A stretch of 64,000 nucleotides of DNA, taken from the NCBI GenBank assembly GCA_937965695.1, contig CALCKW010000049.1, positions 24,189 to 88,188 on the forward strand. The letters are read 5' to 3'. Numbering within the stretch: position 1 is the stretch's first letter; each line of letters opens with the position of its first letter. The notes below the pieces were generated by a model. It was not told where the DNA came from, did not search any database, and was given only the letters and a program-made list of their open reading frames with translations. The translations under genes were made by a program, and so were the position numbers. Origin of the DNA: an uncultured Granulosicoccaceae bacterium. GTDB taxonomy: Bacteria > Pseudomonadota > Gammaproteobacteria > CALCKW01. Shown here piece after piece: positions 26,804 to 35,939 of this stretch.

Positions 26804-28050
26804 GCAGAATAGCCATCGTTGGAGCGGGGATATCAGGGCTTGTTTGTGCGCACCACCTTAGCAAAGAGCACGAGGTAGAGTTGTTTGAAGCCAACGATTA
26901 CGCCGGCGGGCACACTGCGACCGTGAACGTGGACACAGAGGATAAAACATACGCTATTGACACCGGCTTTATAGTATTTAACGACCGCACTTATCCGCGG
27001 TTTCGTGCTTTGCTGAAAGACTTAGATGTTGGTTATCAAGATACCGAAATGAGTTTTAGTGTCCACAACCCAGATCAAAACCTCATTTACAATGGCAACA
27101 CTATTAACAGTCTCTTCTGTCAGAGACGCAATCTCGTGAGCCCAAGGTTCTGGTTATTTGTTAAAGAAATATTGCGTTTCAATGCCGACTGTAAAAGTCG
27201 ACAGGCGAAAAACGACTATCAAAACAATATTGCATTGGGTGAATTTCTACGCAGTGAGAGATACTCTGCTTTTTTTTCACAAAACTATATCCTGCCAATG
27301 GGTGCCGCAATTTGGTCTTCTAGCTTGCAAGATATAGAAGAAATGCCGCTGAAATTTTTCATTAATTTTTTTTACAACCATGGTTTGCTTGATGTCAATA
27401 AACGACCGCAATGGTTTTCCATTAAGGGCGGTTCCAAGTGTTATGTAGAAAAGTTATTACAGCGCTGCTCTGCAAAACTGCACCTGGCGACACCAATTGA
27501 AAAGGTCTCCAGAAATACCGCTGGCGTCACGTTACTGACATCCTCCGGTGAACATCATTTCGACGAGGTGATTCTTGCTTGCCACAGTGACCAAGCACTA
27601 GAAATGATTGAAGACCCATCAGCAGCTGAGCAGCAAGTGTTGGGTGCAATCACTTATAGCAGCAACGAAGTGCTGCTCCACAGCGATCCCAACTTACTAC
27701 CCCCAATACCAAGAGCACATGCCAGCTGGAATTATCACTGCAGTGAGCGGCGCGACGCAGCTGCCGCAGTGACTTACAACATGAATATATTACAAAGGCT
27801 GCCAAAGGAAGCTCCGCTGTTTAATGTTACACTCAACAACAGTTCGGCGGTGCGAGAAGATCTTATTTTAAAACGCTTCAACTACAGTCACCCGGTGTTC
27901 AGCGCACCCATGGTAGAGGCACAGACAAAGCGCCAGCAAATTTGTGGTGTGGACAAAATTCATTTCTGTGGAGCCTACTGGTACAACGGCTTTCACGAAG
28001 ATGGTGTTCGCAGCGCTGAAGAGGTCTGTTCACGTTGGAAGCCTGCATGA
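26800..28050 (+). CDS. FAD-dependent amine-oxidase-fold oxidoreductase
   Basis: 416 aa. The N-terminal dinucleotide fold reads IAIVGAGISGLVCAHHLSKE then VELFEANDYAGGHTATV, and AIDTGFIVFNDRTYPRF is characteristic of the subgroup found beside CFA synthases. The C-terminus FCGAYWYNGFHEDGVRSA binds FAD. Relatives of this gene in alphaproteobacteria lie next to CFA-synthase-like genes and are discussed as fatty-acid desaturases or dehydrogenases. Here it is coupled to both neighbours by 4-bp ATGA overlaps. The reaction is inferred. Confidence 0.9.
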   Translation: MSRIAIVGAGISGLVCAHHLSKEHEVELFEANDYAGGHTATVNVDTEDKTYAIDTGFIVFNDRTYPRFRALLKDLDVGYQDTEMSFSVHNPDQNLIYNGNTINSLFCQRRNLVSPRFWLFVKEILRFNADCKSRQAKNDYQNNIALGEFLRSERYSAFFSQNYILPMGAAIWSSSLQDIEEMPLKFFINFFYNHGLLDVNKRPQWFSIKGGSKCYVEKLLQRCSAKLHLATPIEKVSRNTAGVTLLTSSGEHHFDEVILACHSDQALEMIEDPSAAEQQVLGAITYSSNEVLLHSDPNLLPPIPRAHASWNYHCSERRDAAAAVTYNMNILQRLPKEAPLFNVTLNNSSAVREDLILKRFNYSHPVFSAPMVEAQTKRQQICGVDKIHFCGAYWYNGFHEDGVRSAEEVCSRWKPA

Positions 28051-28802
28051 ATAGCGCAATTTACAGAGGCTGGGTAAGACACAGGCGTTTCTCTCCCGCC
28101 CTCCATGAGTTCAAATACAACATATTTTTTCTCTGGCTGGATCTAGATGAAATTTCTGCGCCAGAACCGTTGAGCAAACTTAAGCCTTGGTTCTCCACCA
28201 CTAAATTTGCGGCACTGCGTTTCAATGCCAGTGATTACCTTGATCCCAAACAAGGCACAACCCGTGCTGCGGTCTGGCAAAAAGTGCAAGATCTGGGCGG
28301 CGAGGACGACGATGGTCCTGTCTACTTGCTCGGCCAGGTGCGTTGTTTGGGTTTCTATTTCAGCCCTGTGAATTTCTTTTATTGTTACGATCAACAAGAT
28401 GAGCTGAAATACGTTGTCGCCGAGGTCAGTAACACTCCTTGGAACAAACGACACTATTATTTGGTCGACACAGAACCTAAAAAAAACACCCCTAAAGAGT
28501 TTCATGTATCGCCTTTTATGTCTTTAGACATGGCTTATCTCTGGCGCATACCCGAGCCTAACAATAAACTTTGCCTGCACATTGAAAATCACAATGACGC
28601 CAAGTTATTCGACGCGACACTGGTGATGACAAAATACGCTTTAAATAACGTCGAGTTAAAAAAGACCCTAATACAAATTCCCGCCATGAGTTTTCGAATT
28701 CTAAGCAGCATTTACTGGCAAGCGCTAAGAATCTGGCTAAAACGCATACCCTATGTTCCCTATTCTACTAAGGACAGCTCAAATGCAGCTTCAAACAAGT
28801 AG
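28047..28802 (+). CDS. DUF1365 protein
   Basis: 251 aa from the ATG overlapping the preceding TGA; the tracked TTG start is 12 bp earlier. The opening IYRGWVRHRRFSPALHEFKYN and the later GYYFSPVNFFYCYD-like segment (GFYFSPVNFFYCYD) define DUF1365. The C-terminal region is helical and basic. The family is nearly always next to the FAD oxidoreductase and CFA synthase, and its biochemical function is unknown. Its end overlaps the CFA-synthase start by 20 bp. Confidence 0.92.
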   Translation: MNSAIYRGWVRHRRFSPALHEFKYNIFFLWLDLDEISAPEPLSKLKPWFSTTKFAALRFNASDYLDPKQGTTRAAVWQKVQDLGGEDDDGPVYLLGQVRCLGFYFSPVNFFYCYDQQDELKYVVAEVSNTPWNKRHYYLVDTEPKKNTPKEFHVSPFMSLDMAYLWRIPEPNNKLCLHIENHNDAKLFDATLVMTKYALNNVELKKTLIQIPAMSFRILSSIYWQALRIWLKRIPYVPYSTKDSSNAASNK

Positions 28803-30015
28803 TTCCAGCATTGTCCGGAAGCAAGTAAAACCGAGACTTGCCAAAAAATTACTGTTAGGACTGTTCGGAAAACTGCAACACGGATGTCTAACGGTTGTCG
28901 ACGGAGACGACACTTACAGGTTTGGCGACAGCACTCTCCCGCTACACGCTGAGATAATGGTCCACGATCAATCGTTCTACAACCAAGCACTCTTTCACGG
29001 CACAGTCGGGGCTGGGGAGAGTTATATGGAAGGACACTGGGACACGCCTGCACTAGCACAACTGGTTCAGCTGCTGGTTCGCAACATGGCTATGCTTGAT
29101 CGCATCGACCATCTAATATCGGCACCCACACAATGGGGCCTACGACTCAACAATTTTTTCAAACGCAATTCAAAAAAAGGGTCTAAAGAAAATATTCTTG
29201 CTCATTACGACGTGGGCAACGAGTTTTATAAGCTGTTCCTGGATGAATCAATGACCTATTCCTGCGGAATATTCGCAGAGAGTGACAACGATCTCTACAG
29301 CGCACAATTGCGTAAATTTGAAACAATCTGCCAGCGCTTAGACCTGCAAACAGGTGAGCACCTTCTTGAGATAGGTACGGGCTGGGGCAGTTTTGCTATC
29401 TATGCGGCACAGAAATACGGCGTTAAGGTCACCACTACAACTATCTCGGAACGGCAACACGACTACGCAGAAGCGCGCATAAAAGAGGCGGGCCTAGAAG
29501 ATCAAATCACGTTACTCAAGCAGGACTATCGCGATCTGGAAGGTCAATACGATAAGCTGGTATCAGTAGAGATGATCGAAGCCGTTGGGCATCGATATTT
29601 GTCTACCTATTTCAAAAAATGTGAATCGTTACTGCATCCCGGTGGCCGACTACTTATACAATCGATCACTATTGCTGATCAACGATATGATCGATATCGC
29701 AAGCAGGTAGATTTCATTCAACGCTTCGTTTTTCCGGGTGGTTTTTTGCCCAGTATCAACGCGATTAGCACCTGCATGAAAAACAAAACTTCACTGCAAA
29801 TCTCCGATGTCTACGACATCGGGCCGCACTATGCAAAGACGCTGAGGCACTGGTCCGAGGGCCTTCGGGCTTCTAAAAACGAGGTTGAAAGACAGGGGCG
29901 CTCCACTTCCTTTTATCGTTTATGGCAATTCTATTTCCAATATTGCGAAGGCGGATTTTTGGAAGGTGGCATAAGCACCGCGCACATATTAGCCAACAGA
30001 CCTAAGTACGGATAG
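28783..30015 (+). CDS. cfa: Cyclopropane-fatty-acyl-phospholipid synthase family methyltransferase
   Basis: 410 aa from the ATG at 28783, which has AAGGA upstream; the track starts 10 codons earlier. Landmarks are AHYDVGNEFYKLFLDESMTYSCG, the SAM-binding LEIGTGWGSFAIYAA and VEMIEAVGHRY, all conserved in CFA synthases. The enzyme adds a SAM-derived methylene or methyl group to double bonds of membrane phospholipid acyl chains. In this operon context a modified product, for example a methylated or furan-type chain as reported for Rhodobacter relatives, is possible. Plain cyclopropanation is the default. Confidence 0.93.
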   Translation: MQLQTSSSSIVRKQVKPRLAKKLLLGLFGKLQHGCLTVVDGDDTYRFGDSTLPLHAEIMVHDQSFYNQALFHGTVGAGESYMEGHWDTPALAQLVQLLVRNMAMLDRIDHLISAPTQWGLRLNNFFKRNSKKGSKENILAHYDVGNEFYKLFLDESMTYSCGIFAESDNDLYSAQLRKFETICQRLDLQTGEHLLEIGTGWGSFAIYAAQKYGVKVTTTTISERQHDYAEARIKEAGLEDQITLLKQDYRDLEGQYDKLVSVEMIEAVGHRYLSTYFKKCESLLHPGGRLLIQSITIADQRYDRYRKQVDFIQRFVFPGGFLPSINAISTCMKNKTSLQISDVYDIGPHYAKTLRHWSEGLRASKNEVERQGRSTSFYRLWQFYFQYCEGGFLEGGISTAHILANRPKYG

Positions 30016-30018
30016 TTC

Positions 30019-30525
30019 ATGAAGCGATCACTAATCATTGATGCACTGTGCTTGCAATTTGCTTGGTTTAGCTGCGCAATTCTGCACGACCAAGCATTTC
30101 CTTGGGTAGTGATTTTTCTTGTGATCCAGCTTTTCGCCAGTTCAACTGTAATCTCACAACTATTACCAGCTCTGATCGTTACGCTAGCGGGTTTGGTGCT
30201 CGAAGTCACTATGATCAGCACTGGTTTAATCGACTACAGTTCTGCCTACCCAATGCCACTCTGGCTTCCCGTACTCTGGGTTATTTTTGCCTTCACTTTT
30301 GGCAATAGCTTGCACTGGCTAGCTTCAATAGGGTTAGTACCACAGGCTCTGCTAGGTGCAGTATTTGGTTGCCTGACTTATCAAGCCGCAACTTCATTTG
30401 ACGTACTTCAGTTGTATTCAGACAGGATCACCTCAGGTGTAATATTGTTTGCTGTCTGGGCCGTTGCTCTACCTTTACTTTTTTACGTACGTGGCCTGAC
30501 GCTTAAAGGCCAAAATTTTGATTAG
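30019..30525 (+). CDS. DUF2878 membrane protein
   Basis: 168 aa with four to five hydrophobic segments. FAFTFGNSLHWLASIGLVPQALLGAVFG and LEVTMISTGLIDY match what I know of DUF2878. It starts 4 bp after the CFA-synthase stop. The protein sits in the inner membrane. It has no known activity and is consistently found in CFA/DUF1365/DUF3833 clusters. Confidence 0.82.
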   Translation: MKRSLIIDALCLQFAWFSCAILHDQAFPWVVIFLVIQLFASSTVISQLLPALIVTLAGLVLEVTMISTGLIDYSSAYPMPLWLPVLWVIFAFTFGNSLHWLASIGLVPQALLGAVFGCLTYQAATSFDVLQLYSDRITSGVILFAVWAVALPLLFYVRGLTLKGQNFD

Positions 30526-31009
30526 CCGGATTCTAAAGCTACTAATATTTTTCTCGCTATTCAGCAATGCTTCTGCTGTTGAGAATTTGCAAATAGTCGG
30601 TCAGGGGGAGATGCGGTGGACTTTCCTGAGAATATACAGTGTCACTTTGTACAGCGAAGATGGCTTATACAAGCCTGATAAGTTTCCGCAAGCGCTCGAA
30701 ATCGTCTATCACCGAAAAATAAAATCGAAAGCGCTTGTCAAAGCGACAAAAGAGCAAATGCAACATATCGGTTTTGAACACCCAGACAGTGAAGTCTGGT
30801 TTGAACAGCTGAGCACCTTGTGGCCTGACATTCGCAAGGGAGATACCCTGCTTTTTGAAATCGATAAAAACAAGAAAAATAGGTTTTCATACAACGGAGC
30901 ACCTCTCGGTGGGATCAGTAATACGGATTTTTCCGAAGGTTTTATCAACATTTGGTTATCGCCAAAAACATCCGAACCGAAACTGCGTGAGCAGCTCATT
31001 AACTTTTAG
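30518..31009 (+). CDS. Chalcone-isomerase-like periplasmic protein
   Basis: 163 aa from a TTG at 30518 with AAAGG about 9 bases upstream, overlapping DUF2878 by 8 bp. A signal peptide (LLIFFSLFSNASA) precedes a domain with GQGEMRWTFLRIYSVTLYS and YNGAPLGGISNTDFSEGFINIWL. This is the pattern of bacterial chalcone-isomerase-like proteins, which bind fatty acids rather than flavonoids in characterised members. It probably binds or presents an acyl chain in the periplasm. That role is an inference. Confidence 0.86.
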   Translation: MISRILKLLIFFSLFSNASAVENLQIVGQGEMRWTFLRIYSVTLYSEDGLYKPDKFPQALEIVYHRKIKSKALVKATKEQMQHIGFEHPDSEVWFEQLSTLWPDIRKGDTLLFEIDKNKKNRFSYNGAPLGGISNTDFSEGFINIWLSPKTSEPKLREQLINF

Positions 31010-31026
31010 CATTAGGAGACATACTA

Positions 31027-31569
31027 ATGACAGCCGCTCGCCGTATTTGTTTCACCTTATTGTTTAGCTGTATTTTTTGGTTGACCGCTTGCACAAGCTT
31101 AACCATTGACGACGCTGAGACTACATCTCAAACATTCGCCATCGAAGATTTCCTCAGGGGCGACACCGTTGCCACGGGCATTCTTTTTGACCGTTCTGGA
31201 AACGCTACTCGTCATTTCAACGTTGACCTAGAAGGCACGTGGGACGAAAAAAACGAGCTGCTCACTCTCCGAGAGGATTTCGTCTTCAATGATGGAGAGG
31301 AAAATCAAAGAGTATGGAAAATCAAACGATTGGGAGATGGCAAATACGAAGGTGAAGCAGACGATGTCAGCGGCAAGGCAATTGGCGTTAGCAAGGGAAA
31401 TACAATGCTTTGGAAATATGAGTTGAATATTCCCTACAAAGGCTCAACCCTGGCGGTTGACTTTGAAGATTGGATGTTTCTCAACGACGATATTTTGATC
31501 AATCGTGCAGTTATGCGAAAGTTCGGCTTCAAAGTTGGCGAAGTACTGATTACCATCAAACCTAAATAA
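31027..31569 (+). CDS. DUF3833 lipoprotein
   Basis: 180 aa. The signal peptide ends in the lipobox LTAC (Cys at about 22). The mature domain contains EDFLRGDTVATGILFDRSGN, FNVDLEGTWDE and a C-terminal DWMFLNDDILINRAVMRKFG, typical of DUF3833, probably a beta-barrel lipid-binding fold. ATTAGGAG lies before the ATG. It is the last gene of the eight-gene operon. No terminator hairpin with a T tract was found directly after it. Confidence 0.87.
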   Translation: MTAARRICFTLLFSCIFWLTACTSLTIDDAETTSQTFAIEDFLRGDTVATGILFDRSGNATRHFNVDLEGTWDEKNELLTLREDFVFNDGEENQRVWKIKRLGDGKYEGEADDVSGKAIGVSKGNTMLWKYELNIPYKGSTLAVDFEDWMFLNDDILINRAVMRKFGFKVGEVLITIKPK

Positions 31570-31964
31570 CACTAGGGTAGATCAGTACAAGCTTGGGATT
31601 TTTCGCGAAATACCGTAAACGGATGGTTTCTTTGGTGCGTAAATATAAATCTTAGACTCAGTCTGAAGCTCTCTTGATCACCTAAAAAACACCACACAGC
31701 CTGTTTTTCTATCATATTTTTTAAACTCCTAAGCGCCCTGCCAGTTATAAATATTGCATCTCTATGATTGCAATGAAATGACAGGGAAATCCTCAAAACG
31801 CACTGAAAAAATCTACTTCGCGCTGTTTCGACCGAAACACTAAAACGGTTCCGGCTAAACCAAAAAGAAATCGCACACCAATCCAGCAGTTGCATACTCA
31901 GCTGTATCGTAATAATCTACGCGTGCCTGGTGGAGCAAACCACTAAATAATTAGAGATTATACC
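31570..31964. other. 395-bp intergenic region before serC
   Basis: Gap between the DUF3833 and serC genes. It is AT-rich, with several A/T tracts and no credible ORF; the 107-aa minus ORF here has no start or family support. It may hold a long serC leader. No known riboswitch pattern, CRISPR or IS end was recognised. Confidence 0.5.
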
Positions 31965-33164
31965 GTGAACGATATCGCTATCGGCTTCGCAGAGAAGCCA
32001 CACGTGCGTCCTGCCGACGCTCGCTTTTCCTCCGGCCCGTGCAGAAAGCACCCTGGCTGGGACATTTCCGCACTCAACACTGAACACCTCGGCCGCAGCC
32101 ATCGCGCCACCAACCCCAAAGCCTCCCTGAAATCAGCTATAGACCGCTCAGCGGCCCTGCTCGAGCTACCCAGCGACTGGAAAATCGGCATTGTGCCCGC
32201 TTCAGATACCGGCGCTTTTGAAATGGCTATGTGGTCTTTGCTTGGGTGCAAACCGGTTGATGCAATGGTGTGGGAAAGCTTTTCAGCCGACTGGGCAAAA
32301 GATTTAGCAAACCTCGATATACCTAGCTTAAACGTGCATGAAGCCGACTACGGGAAACTGCCAAACCTCGATGCAGCCTCCAGTGAAAACGACATAGTTT
32401 TTGTTTTTAATGGCACGACAAGCGGCGTCAGAGTGCCTCATCTCGATTGGATTGCCGATGATCGCACTGGGCTGGTCTTGTGTGACGCTACATCTGCAGC
32501 CTATGCCATGCCGATTGACTACAGCAAAGTCGACGTATTGACGTGGTCCTGGCAAAAAGCCTTGGGTGGCGAAGCAGCGCACGGCATGTTGGCCTTGAGC
32601 CCCCGTGCCATTGAGCGTTTGGAATCAGTGCCCGCCCCTCGCGCTTTGCCAAAAATATTCACCTTGACCAAAAAAGAGTGTTTGATTGAAGGCATTTTTA
32701 CGGGTGCAACAATAAACACACCTAGCATGCTCGCTGTCGCCGACCTGCACTCAGCGCTTGATTGGGCCGACCGCATTGGTGGTCTGCCTGGATTGCACGG
32801 TCGATCGAGCGCAAATTTTTCTGCCATGGATAAGTGGGTTACATCAAGTCAGTGGGCCGATTGGTTAGCCGACGAGCTCGACACACGATCAAGTACATCG
32901 ATGTGCCTGCAAATCACAGCCGCTTCTTTTCAGCAACTCGACCTCAAAGATCAGCAAGCAGCCGTTAAAACGATGGCGGGCTGGCTTGCTGAAGAAGGCG
33001 TGGCATTTGATATAGCCAACTACCGAAGCGCACCTCCCGGTTTTCGGGTTTGGGGAGGAGCCACCGTAGAAGCCAGTGATGTTGAAGCCCTAACCGCCTG
33101 GCTCGACTGGGCATTCTATCGATTCGAATCAACCATTCTTTCTGCCGAGGTGCACAATGTCTAA
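31965..33164 (+). CDS. serC: Phosphoserine aminotransferase
   Basis: 399 aa from a GTG, of the longer SerC type found in alphaproteobacteria and some archaea rather than the ~360-aa E. coli type. PADARFSSGPCRKHPGW is the N-terminal signature, SHRATNP and NGTTSGVRVP bind substrate and cofactor, and WSWQKALGGE carries the PLP Lys. It makes 3-phosphoserine from 3-phosphohydroxypyruvate and glutamate. It overlaps serA by 8 bp, so the first two steps of serine synthesis are encoded together. Confidence 0.93.
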   Translation: MNDIAIGFAEKPHVRPADARFSSGPCRKHPGWDISALNTEHLGRSHRATNPKASLKSAIDRSAALLELPSDWKIGIVPASDTGAFEMAMWSLLGCKPVDAMVWESFSADWAKDLANLDIPSLNVHEADYGKLPNLDAASSENDIVFVFNGTTSGVRVPHLDWIADDRTGLVLCDATSAAYAMPIDYSKVDVLTWSWQKALGGEAAHGMLALSPRAIERLESVPAPRALPKIFTLTKKECLIEGIFTGATINTPSMLAVADLHSALDWADRIGGLPGLHGRSSANFSAMDKWVTSSQWADWLADELDTRSSTSMCLQITAASFQQLDLKDQQAAVKTMAGWLAEEGVAFDIANYRSAPPGFRVWGGATVEASDVEALTAWLDWAFYRFESTILSAEVHNV

Positions 33165-34749
33165 ACCACGCGTACTCATATCTGACTCTATGTCTTCACT
33201 GGCTGTCACCGTTTTTGAGGATCGCGGCATTGAAGTCGTGCAATCATCCAAACTTTCAGTCGAAGAGCTCCTCGATACCATTGGAGATTTTGATGGCCTT
33301 GCGATACGCTCTGCCACCAAGGTAACGCCTGAACTATTGGCTAATGCCAAAAACCTAAAAGTCGTGGGTCGCGCTGGTATTGGTGTCGACAACGTTGATG
33401 TGCCTAACTGCACAGCCAATGGTGTTGTGGTGATGAACACACCGTTTGGAAACGCGATCACCACAGCCGAGCACGCCATGGCCATGATGCTCTCATTAGC
33501 CCGACACATTCCGCAAGCAAGCCAGTCAACCCACGAAGGCAAGTGGGAAAAGTCTAGGTTCATGGGCACCGAGATCACAGGCAAGCAGCTAGGAATCATT
33601 GGCGCCGGCAATATCGGTTCAATTGTGGCTTCGAAGGCTTTGGGTTTTGGTCTACATGTTCTGGCTTATGATCCGTTTCTCACACAAGAACGTGCAGAAA
33701 CCTTAGGTGTCACCAAGGTTGAACTGGATGATCTACTGCAACGCAGTGACATCATCTCCCTGCATGTCCCTAAAACACCGGATACGGCGAACATCATCGA
33801 CGCAACCGCTTTAAACAAGATGAAAAAAGGCGCGCTTTTAATCAACTGTGCACGCGGCGGGTTGGTCGACGAGCTAGCGTTAAAGGTAGCATTAGACTCA
33901 GGCCATATTCGGGGAGCGGCTTTAGACGTATTTGCCGAAGAGCCTGCAAAAGAAAATATTTTGTTCGGTATGCCAAACGTCATATGTACGCCGCACCTTG
34001 GTGCTGCTACCTCGGAAGCACAAGAAAAAGTTGCCGTACAAGTCGCGGAACAGATGAGCAACTACCTTCTAACTGGTGCAATCACCAATGCGCTAAATGC
34101 TCCAAACCTCAGCGCAGAGGAAGCGCGGCAACTCAAACCGTACTTAAATCTCACCGAGCAGCTCGGTTCATTTGTCGGTCAACTGACCAACGACCCGATC
34201 AAAAAAATGACCGTCACCTACGCTGGAGATGTAGCAAACTACAACACCGAGCCACTGACCACCGAAGTACTAAAGTCCCTTCTAAGCCATCACAGTGAGA
34301 CGGTGAACACTGTAAATGCGCGTGAAATTGCGCGTGAGCGAGATATTACCGTCGTCGCTGCAAAGAAAGATGGCAACGATGAGTATCAATGCCGCATTAC
34401 TGTAGAAGTGGAAACCGAAAAAATGCAACGCGCCATCGCAGGCACGCTGATTGGCAACAAGCCACGTGTTATTGATGTGAAAGGCATTTCGCTCGAGTCA
34501 GAACTGGGTGAGCATATGCTTTACATCACAAACGATGACACGCCTGGTGTTGTCGGCGCTATTGGCACAATGGCTGGCAACAAAGGTATCAACATAGCGA
34601 ACCTGCACCTTGGGAGGCGTAATGACAAACCGAGCGCAATCGCCTTGCTGGAAGTTGATGCTGTTGTGTCCCAAGAAGAATTAGAAGCCTTACGTGCTAT
34701 TCCGAGTATCACAGCAGTGCACTACCTGAGTTTCCCGTCCAAACAATAA
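33157..34749 (+). CDS. serA: D-3-phosphoglycerate dehydrogenase
   Basis: 530 aa, the long form with an extra ASB domain between the catalytic core and the ACT domain (E. coli SerA is about 410 aa). NAD binding is shown by GIIGAGNIGSIVASKA, and catalysis by NCARGGLVDE and the CTPHLGAAT His. The C-terminal ACT domain (residues ~455-530) reads LYITNDDTPGVVGAIGTMA and normally mediates serine feedback. It oxidises 3-phosphoglycerate to 3-phosphohydroxypyruvate and is followed by a strong terminator. Confidence 0.95.
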   Translation: MSKPRVLISDSMSSLAVTVFEDRGIEVVQSSKLSVEELLDTIGDFDGLAIRSATKVTPELLANAKNLKVVGRAGIGVDNVDVPNCTANGVVVMNTPFGNAITTAEHAMAMMLSLARHIPQASQSTHEGKWEKSRFMGTEITGKQLGIIGAGNIGSIVASKALGFGLHVLAYDPFLTQERAETLGVTKVELDDLLQRSDIISLHVPKTPDTANIIDATALNKMKKGALLINCARGGLVDELALKVALDSGHIRGAALDVFAEEPAKENILFGMPNVICTPHLGAATSEAQEKVAVQVAEQMSNYLLTGAITNALNAPNLSAEEARQLKPYLNLTEQLGSFVGQLTNDPIKKMTVTYAGDVANYNTEPLTTEVLKSLLSHHSETVNTVNAREIARERDITVVAAKKDGNDEYQCRITVEVETEKMQRAIAGTLIGNKPRVIDVKGISLESELGEHMLYITNDDTPGVVGAIGTMAGNKGINIANLHLGRRNDKPSAIALLEVDAVVSQEELEALRAIPSITAVHYLSFPSKQ

Positions 34750-34817
34750 CTCCTACTCTGCATTGATGTCTTAGACATTCAGCGTGGTGCTGATTGCTCG
34801 GCACAGCTCTGAGCTTT

Positions 34818-34860
34818 CCCTGCTTTCTCAAGTTTGTTGAGAAAGCTAGGGATTTTTATT
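34818..34860 (+). terminator. Rho-independent terminator of serCA
   Basis: CCCTGCTTTCTCAA pairs with TTGAGAAAGC-T-AGGG (one bulge) around a 5-nt loop, followed by ATTTTTATTT. The right arm contains the stop codon of the convergent peroxiredoxin gene. Confidence 0.9.
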
Positions 34861-35400
34861 TATCCAAGCCACTACGTCGCCGGCATTTTCCCCAGGCGGA
34901 AAAACAGGATAAAACACCTTTTGAATTTTCCCATCTAAGACGACCAATGTGATTCGTCGGAACAACTGTTGCCCCGCTGCTTCAAAGGTCGGTAATCGCA
35001 GATTTTCTGCCAGCTGCAATGCCTGATCGCTGAGGAGTTCAAAGGGCAATTCTAAGCGATTTTTAGCCTCTTGCTGGTAGGACGTGCTTTGACTACTCAG
35101 ACCATATACCTTGCTATCTAGTGCAGACAACTCGGCGTGGTGATCTTTGAATCCGCAGGATTGAGGCGTGCAACCCCGCGCTCCGGGAATATCATCCCAA
35201 TTGTCTGGCAGCGGTGTGTCAGGCCGCCCGGTCATCGGGTAGATGTACACCACAACGCGACCGATCATGTCTCCCAAAGAGATACTTGTTCCATCGGTGG
35301 CTTTTAACGTCATTGCCGGTAGTCGCAAACCCACGAGGTGATCTGCCGCTCCGTCGTCCTGAGGCACCGGTAAATCGCGGGGTAACTGTGTGAGATCCAT
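34846..35400 (-). CDS. Peroxiredoxin (AhpC/TSA-like, two-Cys CTPQSC)
   Basis: 184 aa. The domain starts around residue 22 (GLRLPAMTLKATDGTSISLGD), and VVYIYPMTGRPDTP replaces the usual PxxxTxxC loop. GARGCTPQSCGFKDHHAEL contributes the peroxidatic Cys and a second Cys five residues later, a Bcp-like spacing. It reduces H2O2 or organic peroxides in the cytoplasm using thioredoxin. It is the last of three leftward genes. Its stop codon lies within the serCA terminator stem. Confidence 0.85.
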   Translation of the reverse strand: MDLTQLPRDLPVPQDDGAADHLVGLRLPAMTLKATDGTSISLGDMIGRVVVYIYPMTGRPDTPLPDNWDDIPGARGCTPQSCGFKDHHAELSALDSKVYGLSSQSTSYQQEAKNRLELPFELLSDQALQLAENLRLPTFEAAGQQLFRRITLVVLDGKIQKVFYPVFPPGENAGDVVAWINKNP

Positions 35401-35486
35401 CGAGATATTCCTACTATCGTATAACGGTGTTTAAAGAGTTTTTGGTCAATACACTGACCTGGGTTTAGCCAAATGCACGATGCAAT

Positions 35487-35900
35487 CTAAAGCGCGTCGT
35501 AGCCAAAATAGCCACTTTCAAAACGTACCCGGCCACTGGCAATAAATTGATTATAATCCCACCGGGTATCACTGACATTCGCCATGTACTCGGGCACTGG
35601 CATATAGCTGAGTGCACTGAAATTCTCACCGGACGGCGAGTAGACGTTCACTTCATTGCGTTGGTACATCACGCCTTCAAAACGATCCAATCGCTGCCAA
35701 ACCGCCTTGCTGACATCGCGAAAAAGCAAACCATTAACGCTTTCTCCCGGACAAGATATCAGTGCCGGAAAAGGCTGCTGAATCACGGCCCGGCAACTGT
35801 GATCGTCCAGTGTGACCGGCTCGCTGCTCAGCATCTCGCCGCTCACTTCGAACATGATGTCATCACACATCAAGGTACCGTAGACAAATAGATGCGGCAT
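35487..35900 (-). CDS. Gamma-glutamylcyclotransferase-like (AIG2) protein
   Basis: 137 aa from the ATG at 35900, which has a strong GAAGGAG 6 bases upstream; the track adds 9 codons. The family motif FVYGTLM is at residues 4-10 and binds the gamma-glutamyl group. NGLLFRDVSKAVWQRLDRFEG includes the usual catalytic-acid region (L-D-x-F-E-G). Such enzymes release 5-oxoproline from gamma-glutamyl amines or peptides. The hyuAB pair at 1-3 kb could in principle consume 5-oxoproline, but the genes are far apart. Confidence 0.85.
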   Translation of the reverse strand: MPHLFVYGTLMCDDIMFEVSGEMLSSEPVTLDDHSCRAVIQQPFPALISCPGESVNGLLFRDVSKAVWQRLDRFEGVMYQRNEVNVYSPSGENFSALSYMPVPEYMANVSDTRWDYNQFIASGRVRFESGYFGYDAL

Positions 35901-35939
35901 TCGAACTCCTTCGTTATTCATTTCCACTGCTGTACATTA

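Noticed and set aside
31572-31895. 107-aa minus ORF in the serC upstream region
   Set aside because: No ribosome site, no recognisable motif and an unusual composition rich in Arg, Phe and Ser.
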